A stretch of 64,000 nucleotides of DNA, taken from NCBI GenBank assembly GCA_023512835.1, contig CM042085.1, positions 37,836,324 to 37,900,323 of the forward strand. The letters are read 5' to 3'. The position numbers were made by a program, and so were the translations under genes. Source of the stretch: Taxillus chinensis (lineage: Eukaryota; Streptophyta; Magnoliopsida; Santalales; Loranthaceae). This document shows positions 34,850-54,064 of the stretch, one piece after another. Below the pieces are notes generated by a model. The model ran no database searches, was not told the DNA's origin, and saw nothing but the letters and a program-made list of their open reading frames with translations. The first letter of the stretch is position 1; the number at the start of each line of letters is the position of its first letter.

Positions 34850-36710
34850 TGTCACGCCCCGGATTTCCAACCCGAGGAAACCGGTACGTGACTCCCCTTT
34901 TACCCACACGGAGGGCAAAGGGGTTAGGATACAAACCAAGAATTTAACATTTTAAACATCCACAACACATTCAAGAAAGTAATGTTCATAAAAGCAATCC
35001 AAACCAGTTTATTACAAAGAAAATCCTTTCCAATCCCATCCCCACCTGGGGTTACATCAATTCCCATAAAAAAAACAAAACATAAATGGAAGAGAGTAAA
35101 ATAAATATGGTCTTCCACCTTGGTGTATCCACCTAACGCCTGTAAGTCCCCTGGAAAACAAGCAAACACAAGAGGAGGGGTGAGCAACCACGGCTCGGTA
35201 GGGATCAAGTCTCCCCAACCCTTCCCATGCTCCTAATGGCTACATGGATGTGCACAGTGTAGTGACGTGACAAGATTAGGAAAAAGAAAATAAAACATTC
35301 CACACAAGTGGGCGTAACCCCAGCCCCAGCCACACTAGCTAACAAACCACATCTCAAGAAAGTAATTTAACCGCCTCTTCAGGCCACTGATTTAACCGCC
35401 TCTCAGGCAAAGTAGTTTAACCGCCTCTTCAGGCCACTGGTTTAACCGCCTCTCAGGCAAAGTAGTTTAACCGCCTCTTCAGTCCAGATACCACAGTCAT
35501 GCACACAACACACACCACGGTCACTCAAGCATAAAACCAAACACTTGGTGTACACCCATTCACAAGGGCACAAACCCAGCCATTCAGGCAATAGAACAAA
35601 CACCCAGCATGCATACATACACCAAATCACAAGTCCAGCCACACAGACATATTACCAAACACGTAATGGGCATATACACACAGCTATGTTCACACAGGCA
35701 TTTCATCGAACATATAGCATATAACAACAGAATCACACCAAAATGCCACTGAAGGCCAACATCCATATAGGAGATCACACCTATATGGATTACATATGTA
35801 TATATAAACAGTTATAATCCATAGTTTTCCCTACAACCCTAGGACAGAGGAGGATTTAGGACGAACAGAACCCCTACCTCAAGTAAAAGGCAACAACACC
35901 GCAATACTGTTCCCACGCCGAACGCTGTCCGCCCACAAGACACCGATCACCCACGCAAGACGCCCAGTAGCAACCAGGAGCTCTCCTTCCCTCTCTCTCT
36001 CTCTCTCTCTCTCTCTGCGATGGCTGGTGGAGCAACAAACCCTAAACCTAAAACAGAGGAGAAGCCTCTTTATATAGACAACACAACATCAAAACGACGT
36101 AGTTTTGATTAAGTGAATCCCAGCATCAAAACGACGTAGTTTTGATGGAACAAGCTATGACCTTCCCACATCCATACACACCAAAATACTCACAATTCCA
36201 ACATGGTCCTTTGGGAAAAGATGATTAGAATGACAAAACCAAGATAACCATGCAAAAACATGCTTGCACGCCAATTTGAACGCCAATTCCCCAATTGACG
36301 TGCAGCTCCAAATGCACTCAAACTTCACCCCAAGCCTCCTTGCATCTTGTAAAGGTCTAGGAAGCAAAAATATGCTTGCACGTGAAATGGGTGAATTCAC
36401 GTGCAGCTCCAAATGCTCTGAAATTTCTGTGGTAGATAGAGGACCTCATTCTAAGAAACTTTTGTTCTTGCACGCCAATTATTTGAGGCCATCTACTAGG
36501 TCAAAAGTGAGCTCCAAGATCAGCCAAAACAGCTTAAAACCGCCTGTATATGCATAGCATCTTCCTAGGGCATAAAGGTACGTTATCACTTGTCACATGC
36601 ACCTCCCAAAAGTCCCCTCTTGGGCTCATCTCTTACCTCAAACTTGTGCACCAACATCCAAGGTGTTTGTGGTTAACTTCTTACACACGGGTTACACACG
36701 GGTCATTACA
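34850..36710 (-). repeat. Element B 5' LTR
   Basis: An 1861-base LTR matching 8241-10072. It includes the 50-bp array (35366-35483), a CT microsatellite near 35990-36016 that is longer than in the other LTR, and a minus-strand TATATAA near 36070. The next five bases (36711-36715) are the target duplication TCTCT. Confidence 0.92.
35366..35483 (-). repeat. 50-bp tandem repeat in the element B LTR, right copy
   Basis: Same alternating 25-base halves as at 8751-8871, with a similar number of units and a few base differences. Confidence 0.8.
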
Positions 36711-36810
36711 TCTCTATTGGTGCTAGTCACCAACCCCTTGACCTTTCGGGTGCGGGCAAGGGGAAGTCATGTTCCTGGTTCCGGGTTCCCTGGAATTTGG
36801 GGGCATGACA
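36711..36810 (+). repeat. Element A 3' LTR, second part
   Basis: After the TCTCT duplication the sequence continues exactly where the LTR of A was cut and matches 455-550, ending GGGGGCATGACA. Confidence 0.92.
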
Positions 36811-37013
36811 GATGACTCTAGGATCAACTGAATGAACCAGTGTTAAAGTCTTTTTACAAAGCCAGTACGAGCCTGGTCAAAAATGGGTGATGACAAACTG
36901 CACCCCAAAAATAGTTAGTGGTGACACTTTCATTTTCATCACCATTCGGGTGAAGGTTGGGGGAATTGCATTCCCAAAAGCGTGTTTTCTTCCGGACAAA
37001 ATACGGTGATGAC
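36811..37013 (+). repeat. Tat/Ogre-type LTR end, remnant
   Basis: The segment contains GATGACTCTAGGATCAA, GAGCCTGGTCAAAAATGGGT and two GGTGATGACA words. Parts of it recur, in reverse orientation, near 54070-54110 and 56010-56045, and its end resembles 59037-59112, where a Tat-type primer site follows. I read it as the end of a Tat-lineage LTR into which element A inserted. The exact borders are unclear. 37014-37226 shows nothing recognisable. Confidence 0.55.
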
Positions 37014-37226
37014 AATGTTGTTAATCAAAACTTGCATATCCTAAAATGGTAGAATGGCCACAGTATTAGATTTTCCATCTTGGCTAATATGACTTGTTTA
37101 AGCATACTAATAACTACAGTTGCTTCTGAATCAACTTTTTGTATTTGAGGACATGTGTTGAACAAGTATTGGAGTCATCTACTCGATAAAAATATTCAAG
37201 CTCTTATATACACACATAGTTGGCTT

Positions 37227-39204
37227 TGTTTGGAAACATAGGATTTGATGAAGCTGCCAAGAATTTCTCTAAGTCTGGAGACTCGAAATCCGAAGGTACA
37301 AAAGTCGAAGAGTCGAAGTTTGAAGAAGAGAAAACTATCACAGTGCATAAAGACAAATGACTCGTAGACTCAAAAAGTCAAAGAGTCGCAGCTAAAATGT
37401 GATAAAATAACAAACGACTCAAAGACTCGAAGACTGTAAAACTAAAGAGTCCCCAAAGATGCCTTAACGATAATTCACAGAACATAAGTCAACACGTAGA
37501 CTCAGAGACGCAAAGGGTCGAAGAGTTAAAGTTAAATACAGAATCTGTCAACTACCAAACATTCGTAGACTCATAGACTCGAAGGTTGAAGGTCGAAGTG
37601 TCTAGGCCATTGAGCTACATGAACTAGCAAATGAATTTGTAATTGAGACTCAAAGGCTCTAAGAGTCATAGACTCGAAGATTCGGAGAGTTAAAGACACT
37701 TAATCAGCAGAAATTATCAGGGCATAAATAAGACCAAGACTCAAGACATTAAAGGCAAGAGTCATAGCTAAAGAGTCGGAGCCGTAGAGTCGAAGACTCG
37801 AAGAAATGGAGACTCAGTTTGCAATAACCTAATGATGACAAGCTAAGCATTAGACACAGAGAGTCGAAGACTCGCAGGGTCGAGGATTCAGTACATGTTC
37901 ATAGGCCCACAGAACAGAAGGGTCGAAGAACATCTTAGTCACCCGAAGCATACTGAGTGACTCGAAGAAATAGAGTCATAGACTCGCAGCTAAGACAACA
38001 GGCAAAGGCTAAGTAAACTACACGAAAGTCACTCTAAGAGTCATAACAAAGAGTCGAAGACTCACTTAGCATAGAGTAAACACATGACTTAGGCCAACCA
38101 CTAATCTGCCACCCTCAGAGACTCAAAGAAATAGAGTCGAAGACTCATAGCTATTAATGGTTAAGTACACTTCAAGAAACCACCAAGTATCAAAGCAAAG
38201 AGTCGCAGACTCACAAAGTCAAAGACCATATTATAGAGTGAATTCTTCATAATGCTATTGATGCCAGAGACATCTTTGTACACCAATATAGGCTCGACCC
38301 AAATCTTCGAATCAAATCTTTGAGCCACCATACCTTCAAGGCAAACTCAGAACACGGCATTTGCACTTAGCGATATCATCAGCTAGGGTTTGTGTAGTTT
38401 GCTTGCGCCGCTCTAAACAATCAAGCGCATTTATTGTTGCATTAATGACTGCTAACTACCACCAATAGATGAACAACACAAATCTAACTAGTATGGGCAT
38501 CACATGTAGTATGGGTAACAAATATGTAAACCTGCAACAAATCTACAACCCATCCACTGTACTCCAGCAAAATCATGGCCGAAAGTCAAAATATCGGATG
38601 GACACCTAGGCGTACATGCACTATAACCTTAAAATATATCTCTCACATGCCTTAATAGGAATATCTGTCAACTCTCACAAAAAGCGAAGACCGGAACTCC
38701 AAAATACAATATATAGAACTCTGACATGCATTGAAGAAACAATTTTTGCAGAATTCACACGAGAGTTCCAACGCTAAAGAGAGGGACTGAGAGAATTCTT
38801 CCAAGTGTTGTGCGCCATAACGAACAAAGAACAAGAACTATCTGTAACGATTCATCCTACTTTTCTTGTTCAACAACATCCAGCAAAATCATCTAGTCTA
38901 CTCTTTACGTTGTTCATTCACGATCAATATCTATCGTAGCACATTTTGAACAGTTTCAATCTTTCCATATTGACATTTGTAAGAATATCAATTCTAAATC
39001 TAAGATCTGTCACATCTAGAGTATTTATTCTCATCTCAAATCTGTTAAATAGTTCATAAACATTCCTACGCTCTAGTGTCATCTTCTCCATTAATATAAT
39101 AGCATAGTCATTAATTGTATACATTCACCAGCTATCAGTCAATAGCTTCCGCAAAAAGAGTCTATTCACCCCCCCCCCCCTCTAGACACACTTTGAGACC
39201 TACA
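37227..39204 (+). mobile_element. Solo LTR 1 (probably Ty1/copia)
   Basis: It starts TGTTTGG and ends CCTACA, flanked by a perfect 5-bp duplication GGCTT (37222-37226 and 39205-39209). No internal region is present, so it is a solo LTR left by LTR-LTR recombination. The end (CTATTCACC, C-run, CTCTAGACAC) has the look of plant copia LTR ends. About 37260-38240 is packed with irregular GACTCGAAG/AGAGTCGAAG words. A related but shorter LTR lies at about 54900-55158 on the minus strand, next to a purine tract that supports this reading. Confidence 0.85.
37260..38240 (+). repeat. Degenerate GACTCGAAG word array inside solo LTR 1
   Basis: Dozens of short words built from GACTC, GAGTC and CGAAG occur at irregular spacing. 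GAGTC and GACTC are reverse complements, so the array is rich in small inverted repeats. No constant period is visible. Confidence 0.6.
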
Positions 39205-39559
39205 GGCTTCGTGATTTTTCTCCTATAGGTAATCATAATTATATAAAATTGTTTGCATACATGGAAATGAAATGTAATTAACTAATATTCATAAGTTGTA
39301 ATTTTGTAAGCTGGGAAGATGATGAAAATGATTCATCCAAATGTTCAAACATTGTTAATATGGAAGAAGAAGCTGAAGTCATTGAACATCTTCTTTAATG
39401 GATCCATGTTGTTTCCTTAATATCAAATATGGGCATGTATTTGAGTAAATTATTTAATAATTCCTAAAAGCATGATTTCTCATTAATTCTTTAATTTGGT
39501 GGGGTTCTATGGGCCTATGGTTGTCTAGCTGATAATTCCTATATGTACTTTATGTCATT

Positions 39560-40342
39560 TAGAGGCGCTACCCACTATAGCGGGGGCGGAGTCTACCTAT
39601 TACCGTACCCCATCCCTGCCTAGGCAGGTAAAAAAAATTTAAAATCGTACCCCGCTCCATGTGTAGGCAGGGCAGGGTACACCGTCCTATGGCGGGGTTA
39701 GCGGGGGGAGGCTTCATCCGCCCGCTCCCCGCTACCGGATTTTATTGATCTCTCTCTTAAGACATTTCTGCCTTTTAGCGACTCCACGAAATAGTTGATA
39801 CGAGTAATTCGGGTACTATCGGGGGTGGAATCAACCTATTATCGTTTCCTGCCATCGTTTAGGTTGTAGATTAAATTTTAAGATTGTATCTCGTTCCATA
39901 TGTAGACGGGACAGATTCTATCGTTCTTTAATGTGTCTGCGAATGAGGTTTTATTTGCTCGCATCTTGTTATCGTTTTTTATTAGATCTGTTCATATCAA
40001 TAATTTTGGCTTAAATCAAATTCTGACATCATTTTTAACCTAAAAATTATCAAAAATAATTTAATTTTATAATAATAAATATCATTCAAAGCTATCAAAA
40101 ATCATAAATAATAGTTAAATAATAATATTTAAAATATTATAAAATTATAAATAAATATTATTAAAATTAAGCGGGACAGGGGCGGGGTACCCCGCTACCT
40201 ATTACCGCTCCCCGTCGGGCGGGGTATCAAATTTAAAAATCGCACCCCACTCTTGCCTGAGCGGGGTAACCCGCCCCACATAGCGGGGGCGGAGCGGATA
40301 GCGGGCGGGGTAGCGGGGGCGGGTATTCGTTGCCCACCCCTA
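39560..40342 (+). mobile_element. hAT-type non-autonomous DNA transposon with GC-rich arms
   Basis: It is flanked by ATGTCATT (39552-39559) and ATGTCGTT (40343-40350), an 8-bp duplication with one mismatch as made by hAT transposases. The termini are TAGAGGCG and the inverted TAGGGGTG, imperfect 8-base inverted repeats. Both arms are GC-rich (GCGGGGGCGG, ACCCCGC words) while the middle is AT-rich. No transposase ORF is present. Length is 783 bases. Confidence 0.72.
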
Positions 40343-40350
40343 ATGTCGTT

Positions 40351-40979
40351 GACATTGCCTCATTCATCCTGTTAGCTGTTGTGCTTGTGTTTATATAACT
40401 TGTATGTAATAGGTTTTAGTAGACATAACTTCAAGTTTGATTCTATGGGTGAGGGTTGATGCAACAGAATGTGTTGGCCTGACTTTTGTGCTATGGCATT
40501 GTGATCACTCTATTAGTCTATTTTGATAGAATACAATCAATGTGTAGACTGTGTAGTCTATACTTTTAAATTCTTAATATTTGTACTCCGTAAGCATATA
40601 TTGTCTACTTCAAGTGGCAATATGTATTATATTTCATATAATTTTATTCACTAATTTGAACTGCCCATTTTAATTGATAAGTGCATTGATTGTTCTTAAT
40701 CTTCTTATAAACATCCCCTTGATAAGGAAATGGGCTAAACTGTCATTGTGTGTCCTTGGCATTTCCCTAATTGTCCTCACTCTCCTTGGTTTTTTTTTTT
40801 TACAATGTTTACACAATAACATTTTGATGCAAGAAAATTTGATAATTGGCCCAATTCCCCCTGCCATTGTTTGCTCAATCAAAGAAACTTAGCAAATATG
40901 TTACATGTCTGATGATAAATAATGATGTTCTCTCATTTTCTCTATAAAAGACATTAACTATAGAGAAAGAAAACATATT
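40351..40979. other. AT-rich intergenic stretch
   Basis: I see no gene, known repeat or strong motif. A short T-run lies near 40790-40801. Confidence 0.4.
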
Positions 40980-41962
40980 TGTTGGATCGAACCCAGAATT
41001 TGGATGATGTGGATAAAACCCTATGTAATTTGATTTGAGGTATTTCAATGTCTATTCTAACTTGTTGCAGAAGATAAATTAAACTGGATCTATACTCATG
41101 AGTGCAAAGCTAAGGATAGGATACATAATCCTGATCCGGACCAACGAGAGTGTCATCAATTGACTTGGTAAATAACCAAGTCATCACAAGATACGGAGTA
41201 AGGATTATTAGTACGGACTAAATACTAAAAGATATAGACTAAGGAATCTGTGTCTTTACTCGAATGGACAAAGTCATAGAGACACAGAATAAGAATTCTA
41301 GTTTACAACTCACGCGGAGTAAGAGAGCACTTTTGCGGAATAATGAACTAAGTTTTCCACTAACATAAACTAAGGACAAGAAGACGCGGAGTAAGGAATG
41401 ACTTGTGTGAAATAAGGACCGAGTCTTTATTTGCATGGAGTACAGAAAAGAGATGCGGAGTAAGCCATCCGAGCTGACGTTCTCGAATAGAATAAGGAAG
41501 TACTAACACGGAGTAAGGAATCCGAGTACTTCACTAATGCGGAGTAAGGAACCTTGCGACGAAATAAAGATTCGAGTAATTAGTTGACACGGAGTAAGCA
41601 ACTACTGACACGGAGTAAGGATCCGAGCATTCTCTTGAGACGGAGTAAGGAACCGTATGACGGATTAAGACAATATTGCTCCAACTACTATCTTTATCAT
41701 CTCAGCGCATTCAAACTCATCAGTTCGTTGTGTCCCGATGTAAGAAAGATCTATTAAACATTTATCATCTTACACGTGGATCACTCGGAGGCGTGGACAA
41801 AGCTTTTAATGCAATTATAATCATACGAAGCAATTCAATACGCTCAGACTTCTAATATCTTGAGCTTCACATCCATAGCAATTAAAACATAAGCATTTTC
41901 CGAGAAGTCTTCAATGCTACACACTACCCGAAAAATCCAGTTCCAAGAATGTCTTATAGGGA

Positions 41963-41999
<37 letters not shown>

Positions 42000-42303
42000 A
42001 GTCTTGTATACACATATGAGTGTGCGTGAAAATATACTTTTGGCTAGTTTGTGCATAAATTGTAAAAGAGTGCTACTATAAAATAGTGATATTTTTTCAG
42101 TAGATTTAAGCTAGTGAAAACAGTTTCATCTGCTATACATTTTGTTCTAATTATCTTTTGATAATAATACAAATTACTTTCACTACCTGGTTATCTTCCG
42201 CATCAATTTTATCTCTTAACCAGATGAAGTGTGGTGCCAAAAGAGTACGAAAGAGTTTTAAAAGAGCCTATTCACTCCCCCTTTAGGCTCTCCGGGACCA
42301 ACA
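40980..42303 (+). mobile_element. Solo LTR 2 (probably Ty1/copia)
   Basis: It starts TGTTGGATC and ends GGGACCAACA, giving TGTTGG/CCAACA inverted ends, and is flanked by ATATT (40975-40979) and ATATC (42304-42308), a 5-bp duplication with one mismatch. The end (CCTATTCACTCCCCCTTTAGG) resembles plant copia LTR ends. About 41380-41660 holds irregular CGGAGTAAGGA words, and a TA microsatellite lies near 41968-41996. There is no internal region. Confidence 0.78.
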
Positions 42304-42308
42304 ATATC

Positions 42309-44084
42309 AAACAAAGGTCGTGGGCCTGCACACAATACACTCATCATAGACTAAGATCTCTTCAAATTTTTTATATAATTTATAAACTTAAAACTTTAAG
42401 TAATTTAAAGAAATAATCCTAGGGAAAAAAATCTAACAAAATATAATTTAAAAAAACTTGCGGACCGACCTGATCCGTTTCAACCCGCATGCAAACCAGT
42501 CCATTTTTGATCCGCAAAAACTACAGGCCTAAACAGGTCAGCCCTACAACTCGCAAAAAAACCTACAGACTAGCCTAGTCCGTCCTGCATTAAACCGAAC
42601 CTAATCAATCCATTTTACACTCCTACAACTAACAACAGAACAAGCTACTGGCGGAGGCAATGCTAGGTGGAAGCGATAGTGCATGGGGATGGAGAAGATC
42701 GAGCAAGAGATGATTGCGTGGGGAGTGAGAGGATTGCATCGCATGGGTATTTTCGGGAGGGTACATATTTCCAACCGTAATAATTAATTTTGAAATTAAA
42801 TATGACGTATTACCTAATACTTGCATTAACTAATTTAATCTCATAATTTAATTGGTAAACCAAACAAGGTTTTATTGTCTAGTACATGAAGGCATAAACT
42901 AGTAAATCCTTGAACTTTCACGTATGAGCATAGAAAGTTTTATTTGATACTCGATAGTTCTAAAATTTGATAACATGATACAAACTACTAATTAAATTCA
43001 AATAACTTTTTAGTTTTCGAAAAGCAATTTGAAATTAAATAAATCCGTATCAAATATGCTAACCCTACAATACCTGTTTGAATATAAAAAATCGTAAATA
43101 AAATTATTTAAGTACCGAAAGCAATGAATGACTAGGAAGGCCACATGACATCTACTCGGTTCGCGTGTCTCCTTCAAAAGCAATCGTAGGGTTTACGTAA
43201 ACTGAAATTGCATAAACCCTCATCAAATATGCGACCCCACAAGGTGCATCCAAAAACCATTACACTGTTATTCTTCTTTCCAGAACTCCTTTTTTGCGTC
43301 TTTAAAACAATTACTTGTTAAATTAATTATCAATGTTTAGAATCCAGTTGAAATACTCTAGGCTGCCATACTTTAAAAATATTACCATAAAAAGAAATGA
43401 ATAAATAAAATTTAACCGGGAGAGCTTACAAAGCAGACGATACTTCCAAAAGATAATTAACTATTTGACTCCAACAGATATAAAGTACATTTCCCTCCTA
43501 CCTTAAATAAAAAAAATATTTAAAAATAACAGTCCGAGTCTAAAACCCAAACGTGTGCCCGAGCATGCAAGAAATTTCGTAACATCAACTGACAGATCTT
43601 AATATTATTGCAGATGCATGTTATCGGTGCTCCCATCTTGAAGGAACATGTATAAGTCGCGTGGCACATACAACACGTTAAGGCGCGGAAGCATGGAAAT
43701 ATATTAAAAGCCCGCACAAGAAGGGATACAAATACAGGCGAATATCATACAGATACAGACCAATTCTCTGCAACAAATCATAAAATCTCTCTTTTGGGTA
43801 TGGGTAAGGGGCATTAGCACGACGAAGAAGCTAAGCACTGATTCAAAATAAGGGTATACCATGCCCCAAAACAAAGCAAAAATATAACGGCTACCTAGTC
43901 CGCCAATCCCAAAAAAAGGAAGATTAGCTGACATCATTTCCCGCAACAAAGCCTAAGTAAACATTTAAAGATACTCAGAGCCATCAGGATGGAATCGAGT
44001 CCGAGGCAACACATGATGGGGTTATGTACAACATAATTTGTTGGTCACAGCTGACTGCTTGTCATCTTGAAGGCCCTTCTCGTT
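42309..44084. other. Intergenic DNA and 3' untranslated region of the kinase gene
   Basis: The part next to 44085 must include the 3' untranslated region of the minus-strand kinase gene. I cannot fix the polyadenylation site. About 42455-42625 carries CCGCAT/GGACC-type words that look like a decayed DNA transposon, without recognisable ends. Nothing else is seen. Confidence 0.4.
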
Positions 44085-51583
<7,499 letters not shown>

Positions 51584-52330
51584 TTCCTACCCCTAGAGCA
51601 TAGACAACAAAAACAGGACATAACATTTGTAAGGAATTTTCCTCAGATGAAGCGTGAGAATTGTTTGGAATATATAACGGCATAGGTGCAACAGTAGAGT
51701 AAATAAATACCACCATAACACCGCCCCCATATATAAGAATTTTACGGTAAAAAACAACTCTACAGATCGTTGCATGCGTACAGGCCCACACCATTCCCAA
51801 ACGAGAGCTATTTGCATCGTTTCTATTCAAATTCAAGGCCCATCCAAATTTGAGGGGCGAAAGCTTTGATCCCTCACCACATCCGCCCACCTCTCCTTGC
51901 CTCTAGATTGCCAGAGCTAGAGTAAAACAACTGGGTCTTCCCATTCACAGCCACCCACGAGAACAATATCTGAAATTTCGGAGAATAAGTGCAAACATCT
52001 AACGAGGCCGAGAAAAACTGAACAGGGCCGACTCCGAACTTACAAACCCTAGTACCTTCAGCGGATCTGAGAATCGCTACCGACACGACCATACGACTCA
52101 ACATTTACAACCAAACACAGGGAACTTGAAATACGTAGAAAAACACGCATACAAACACAATCTATGTAGAAGAAGGAGAGAGAGAGAAGGGGGTTAACTT
52201 ACGGAGTAGAATTTTGAAGAACCTACACTGATCTCCAATGGCGGCGAGGGACACGAGAACACAAAAATCAGGGAAATCTAAGAGGAGAAGCTGTAGTTTT
52301 TGCACACGATATTGGAGACGACGAAGATTG
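51584..52330 (-). other. 5' untranslated region and leader intron of the kinase gene (inferred)
   Basis: The start ATG at 51583 is preceded on the minus strand by a TAG/GAA acceptor at 51588-51587. About 600 bases further up, TCTACTCC/GTAAGTTAACC (donor at 52202-52201) looks like a leader exon followed by an intron. Leader introns are usual in this gene family. The upstream limit of the first exon is a guess. Confidence 0.5.
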
Positions 52331-52396
52331 GTGCCCTAATCAGAGTTCACAAATTCACAAATCCACGCCCGTGAATCCCTCCCTCCCTCCCCATCG

Positions 52397-52420
52397 CCTC
52401 ATCTCTCTCTCTCTCTCTCT
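52397..52420 (-). promoter_or_regulatory. CT/GA-rich tract upstream of the kinase gene
   Basis: A CT microsatellite on the plus strand (GA on the gene strand) just upstream of the inferred leader. Y-patch or GA elements are common near plant transcription starts. No TATA box was assigned. Confidence 0.35.
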
Positions 52421-52449
52421 TCGATTGGTCGATTCAGAAGAGGAGTGAG

Positions 52450-53990
52450 GATGAAACAAACAAAATGGGGTATGAATTTACCTTTTTACCTCTGAATTTA
52501 GGTATGCTGTCGCGTCAAACTCAGCCATGTGGGGGCAGAAGTTGATATTTGTGCGATGCTTCACGCCATCATTATTTGCTACCAAATATTAAAAGATAGA
52601 TTTGGAATTTGATTTTGTTTTTTAATTTGTCGGTACAAGATTGAGGCATTGTTTTGGTACAAGAATAGTCACTCTAGGGCTAGGGTAAGGACGGGTTCGT
52701 CCAATTTGTACGCCAATTATTAGAAATATTTTTTCTTAAGTCGATATCAGGAATATATATATATATATATATAAAATGAATACTGGTACTTTTATTTGAA
52801 TAATTTATTATATAATATTTTTAAATATATATTTAATTAAAACAAAAAAATTAAATTTGACAATAATAAAATTTAAACATCAAATTATATTTTATATGCA
52901 TACAATATAATAAACATACAATTATTATATATAATTTAAAATGTATTTATTTATATATAGAAAAATTTTAGCAACAAATAGCGTGAGTCCATTCTCATCC
53001 ATGAATATGTTTTATATCCATGGATATGTTTGCCGTTTTTGATTTTCTGTTTTCAAAAACTATATTTAAAAATATTGAGTATTGTATGTTTTCTGTCAAA
53101 TTAAAAATATTTTTTTGTTTGATATATGTTTTTGTAAAAATTATTTTCGTTTTTAGACGGTCACGTCAGAGAGAAAGCAAGTAACAGCGGGGAGATCTAG
53201 CGGTGGGGGCAGGGGGGGAGGTTGCATCGACCCGGGGGGAGAGGGGAGGTCACGCACAGGGGGGCGAGCTGGGGGGAGTCGCGCACAAGGGGTGGGCATC
53301 GCGCCGGGGGTGGGAGCCGAGAGGGAGTCATGTGGTGGCATCAGCGGGCGACTGACTCACCGAAAAACACATGAAAACATAAAATATCAATTAGAAAACA
53401 TTTTAAATGTGTTTTTATTTTTTTGCATTTGAAAACAATTTGTTTTAAAAAACAGTTGCCCCTGACTTCAGTGTTTTATGTATTTGAATACATAAAACAC
53501 AAAAAAAAGACACCAAACAAGGCCTAAAAATATACTTTCCTCAATTTCTTTTTTTATTAGTTTAAACAAATTAATTTAACAAAGTTATTTAAAACTTTAT
53601 TTCTCATTTTTTATTTTAATCAAAAATCAAATAATATAGATGGTGCTTTTTCAAATATAGCATTTATTATTCCATCTTTAGTCTTCAAATAATTATAGTT
53701 AATCTCCTCCCATTCAATCTCTCTTTTCTCATTTCTCCTTTTAAAAAAATAAAGAAATATTTGACAATTAATATTTAATGACATAGTAAAAATGAATTGT
53801 TAAAGTAGAAAAGTTGAATGTGTGCTATAAAAAATAAATTATTAAAATAATAAAAACTATATTTTTTTTATTTTAAATAGTTAAATTTTAATAGACTATG
53901 CTCTTACAATGAGCATTAAAAATATGTTATGTAGAATTGGTAGGAATCATGTTAGGTTAAATGTTTATGTAATGCCCCCGAATAGGAGAT
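52450..53990. other. AT-rich intergenic region with a G-rich island
   Basis: Mostly A/T with TA runs (about 52757-52772). About 53187-53345 is an abrupt G-rich island with many runs of four to seven G. It sits inside a segment (about 53030-53530) whose right end ACACCAAACAAGGCC resembles ends of some small plant DNA transposons. I could not pair it with a left end. No gene is seen. Confidence 0.4.
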
Positions 53991-54064
53991 TTCTAGATTA
54001 GGTGTTAACAAAACTAAACACACAAGTTTGAGATAAATTTCAAATCATTGATTATTTCATCAAA

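Larger units (their letters stand above)
8241..36710 (-). mobile_element. Element B: Ty3/gypsy chromovirus (Tekay/Del-like) inserted in the LTR of A
   Basis: A complete element in minus orientation, bounded by TGTCACGCCC and CATTACA and flanked by the 5-bp duplication TCTCT. Reading on the minus strand: 5' LTR (36710-34850), initiator-Met primer site, gag, pol with a chromodomain-like tail, 3' untranslated region, purine tract, 3' LTR (10072-8241). Its 3' untranslated region was later split by element C at 10253/29560. Without C the element is about 9.2 kb. Gag and pol carry several frameshifts, so this copy is not autonomous. Its LTRs differ from those of A, so it is a separate family. Confidence 0.93.
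1..36810 (+). mobile_element. Element A: Ty3/gypsy chromovirus (Tekay/Del-like), split by element B
   Basis: This LTR retrotransposon on the plus strand begins before the window. Visible in order are the end of the 5' LTR (1-550), an initiator-methionine tRNA primer site, gag, a pol region in the order protease, reverse transcriptase, RNase H, integrase and a terminal chromodomain-like segment, a purine-rich tract, and a 3' LTR from 6021. The 3' LTR is interrupted at 8240 by element B and resumes at 36711, ending in TGACA at 36810. Integrase after RNase H and the C-terminal chromodomain place it with plant chromoviruses, and the sequence style is Tekay/Del. Several stops and frameshifts make it non-autonomous. 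The target duplication would be GATGA (36811-36815), but the left flank lies outside the window. Confidence 0.9.

Noticed and set aside
53153..53341. Proline-rich 62-codon minus-strand frame
   Set aside because: Translation of the G-rich island. No start context, conserved motif or neighbouring exon.
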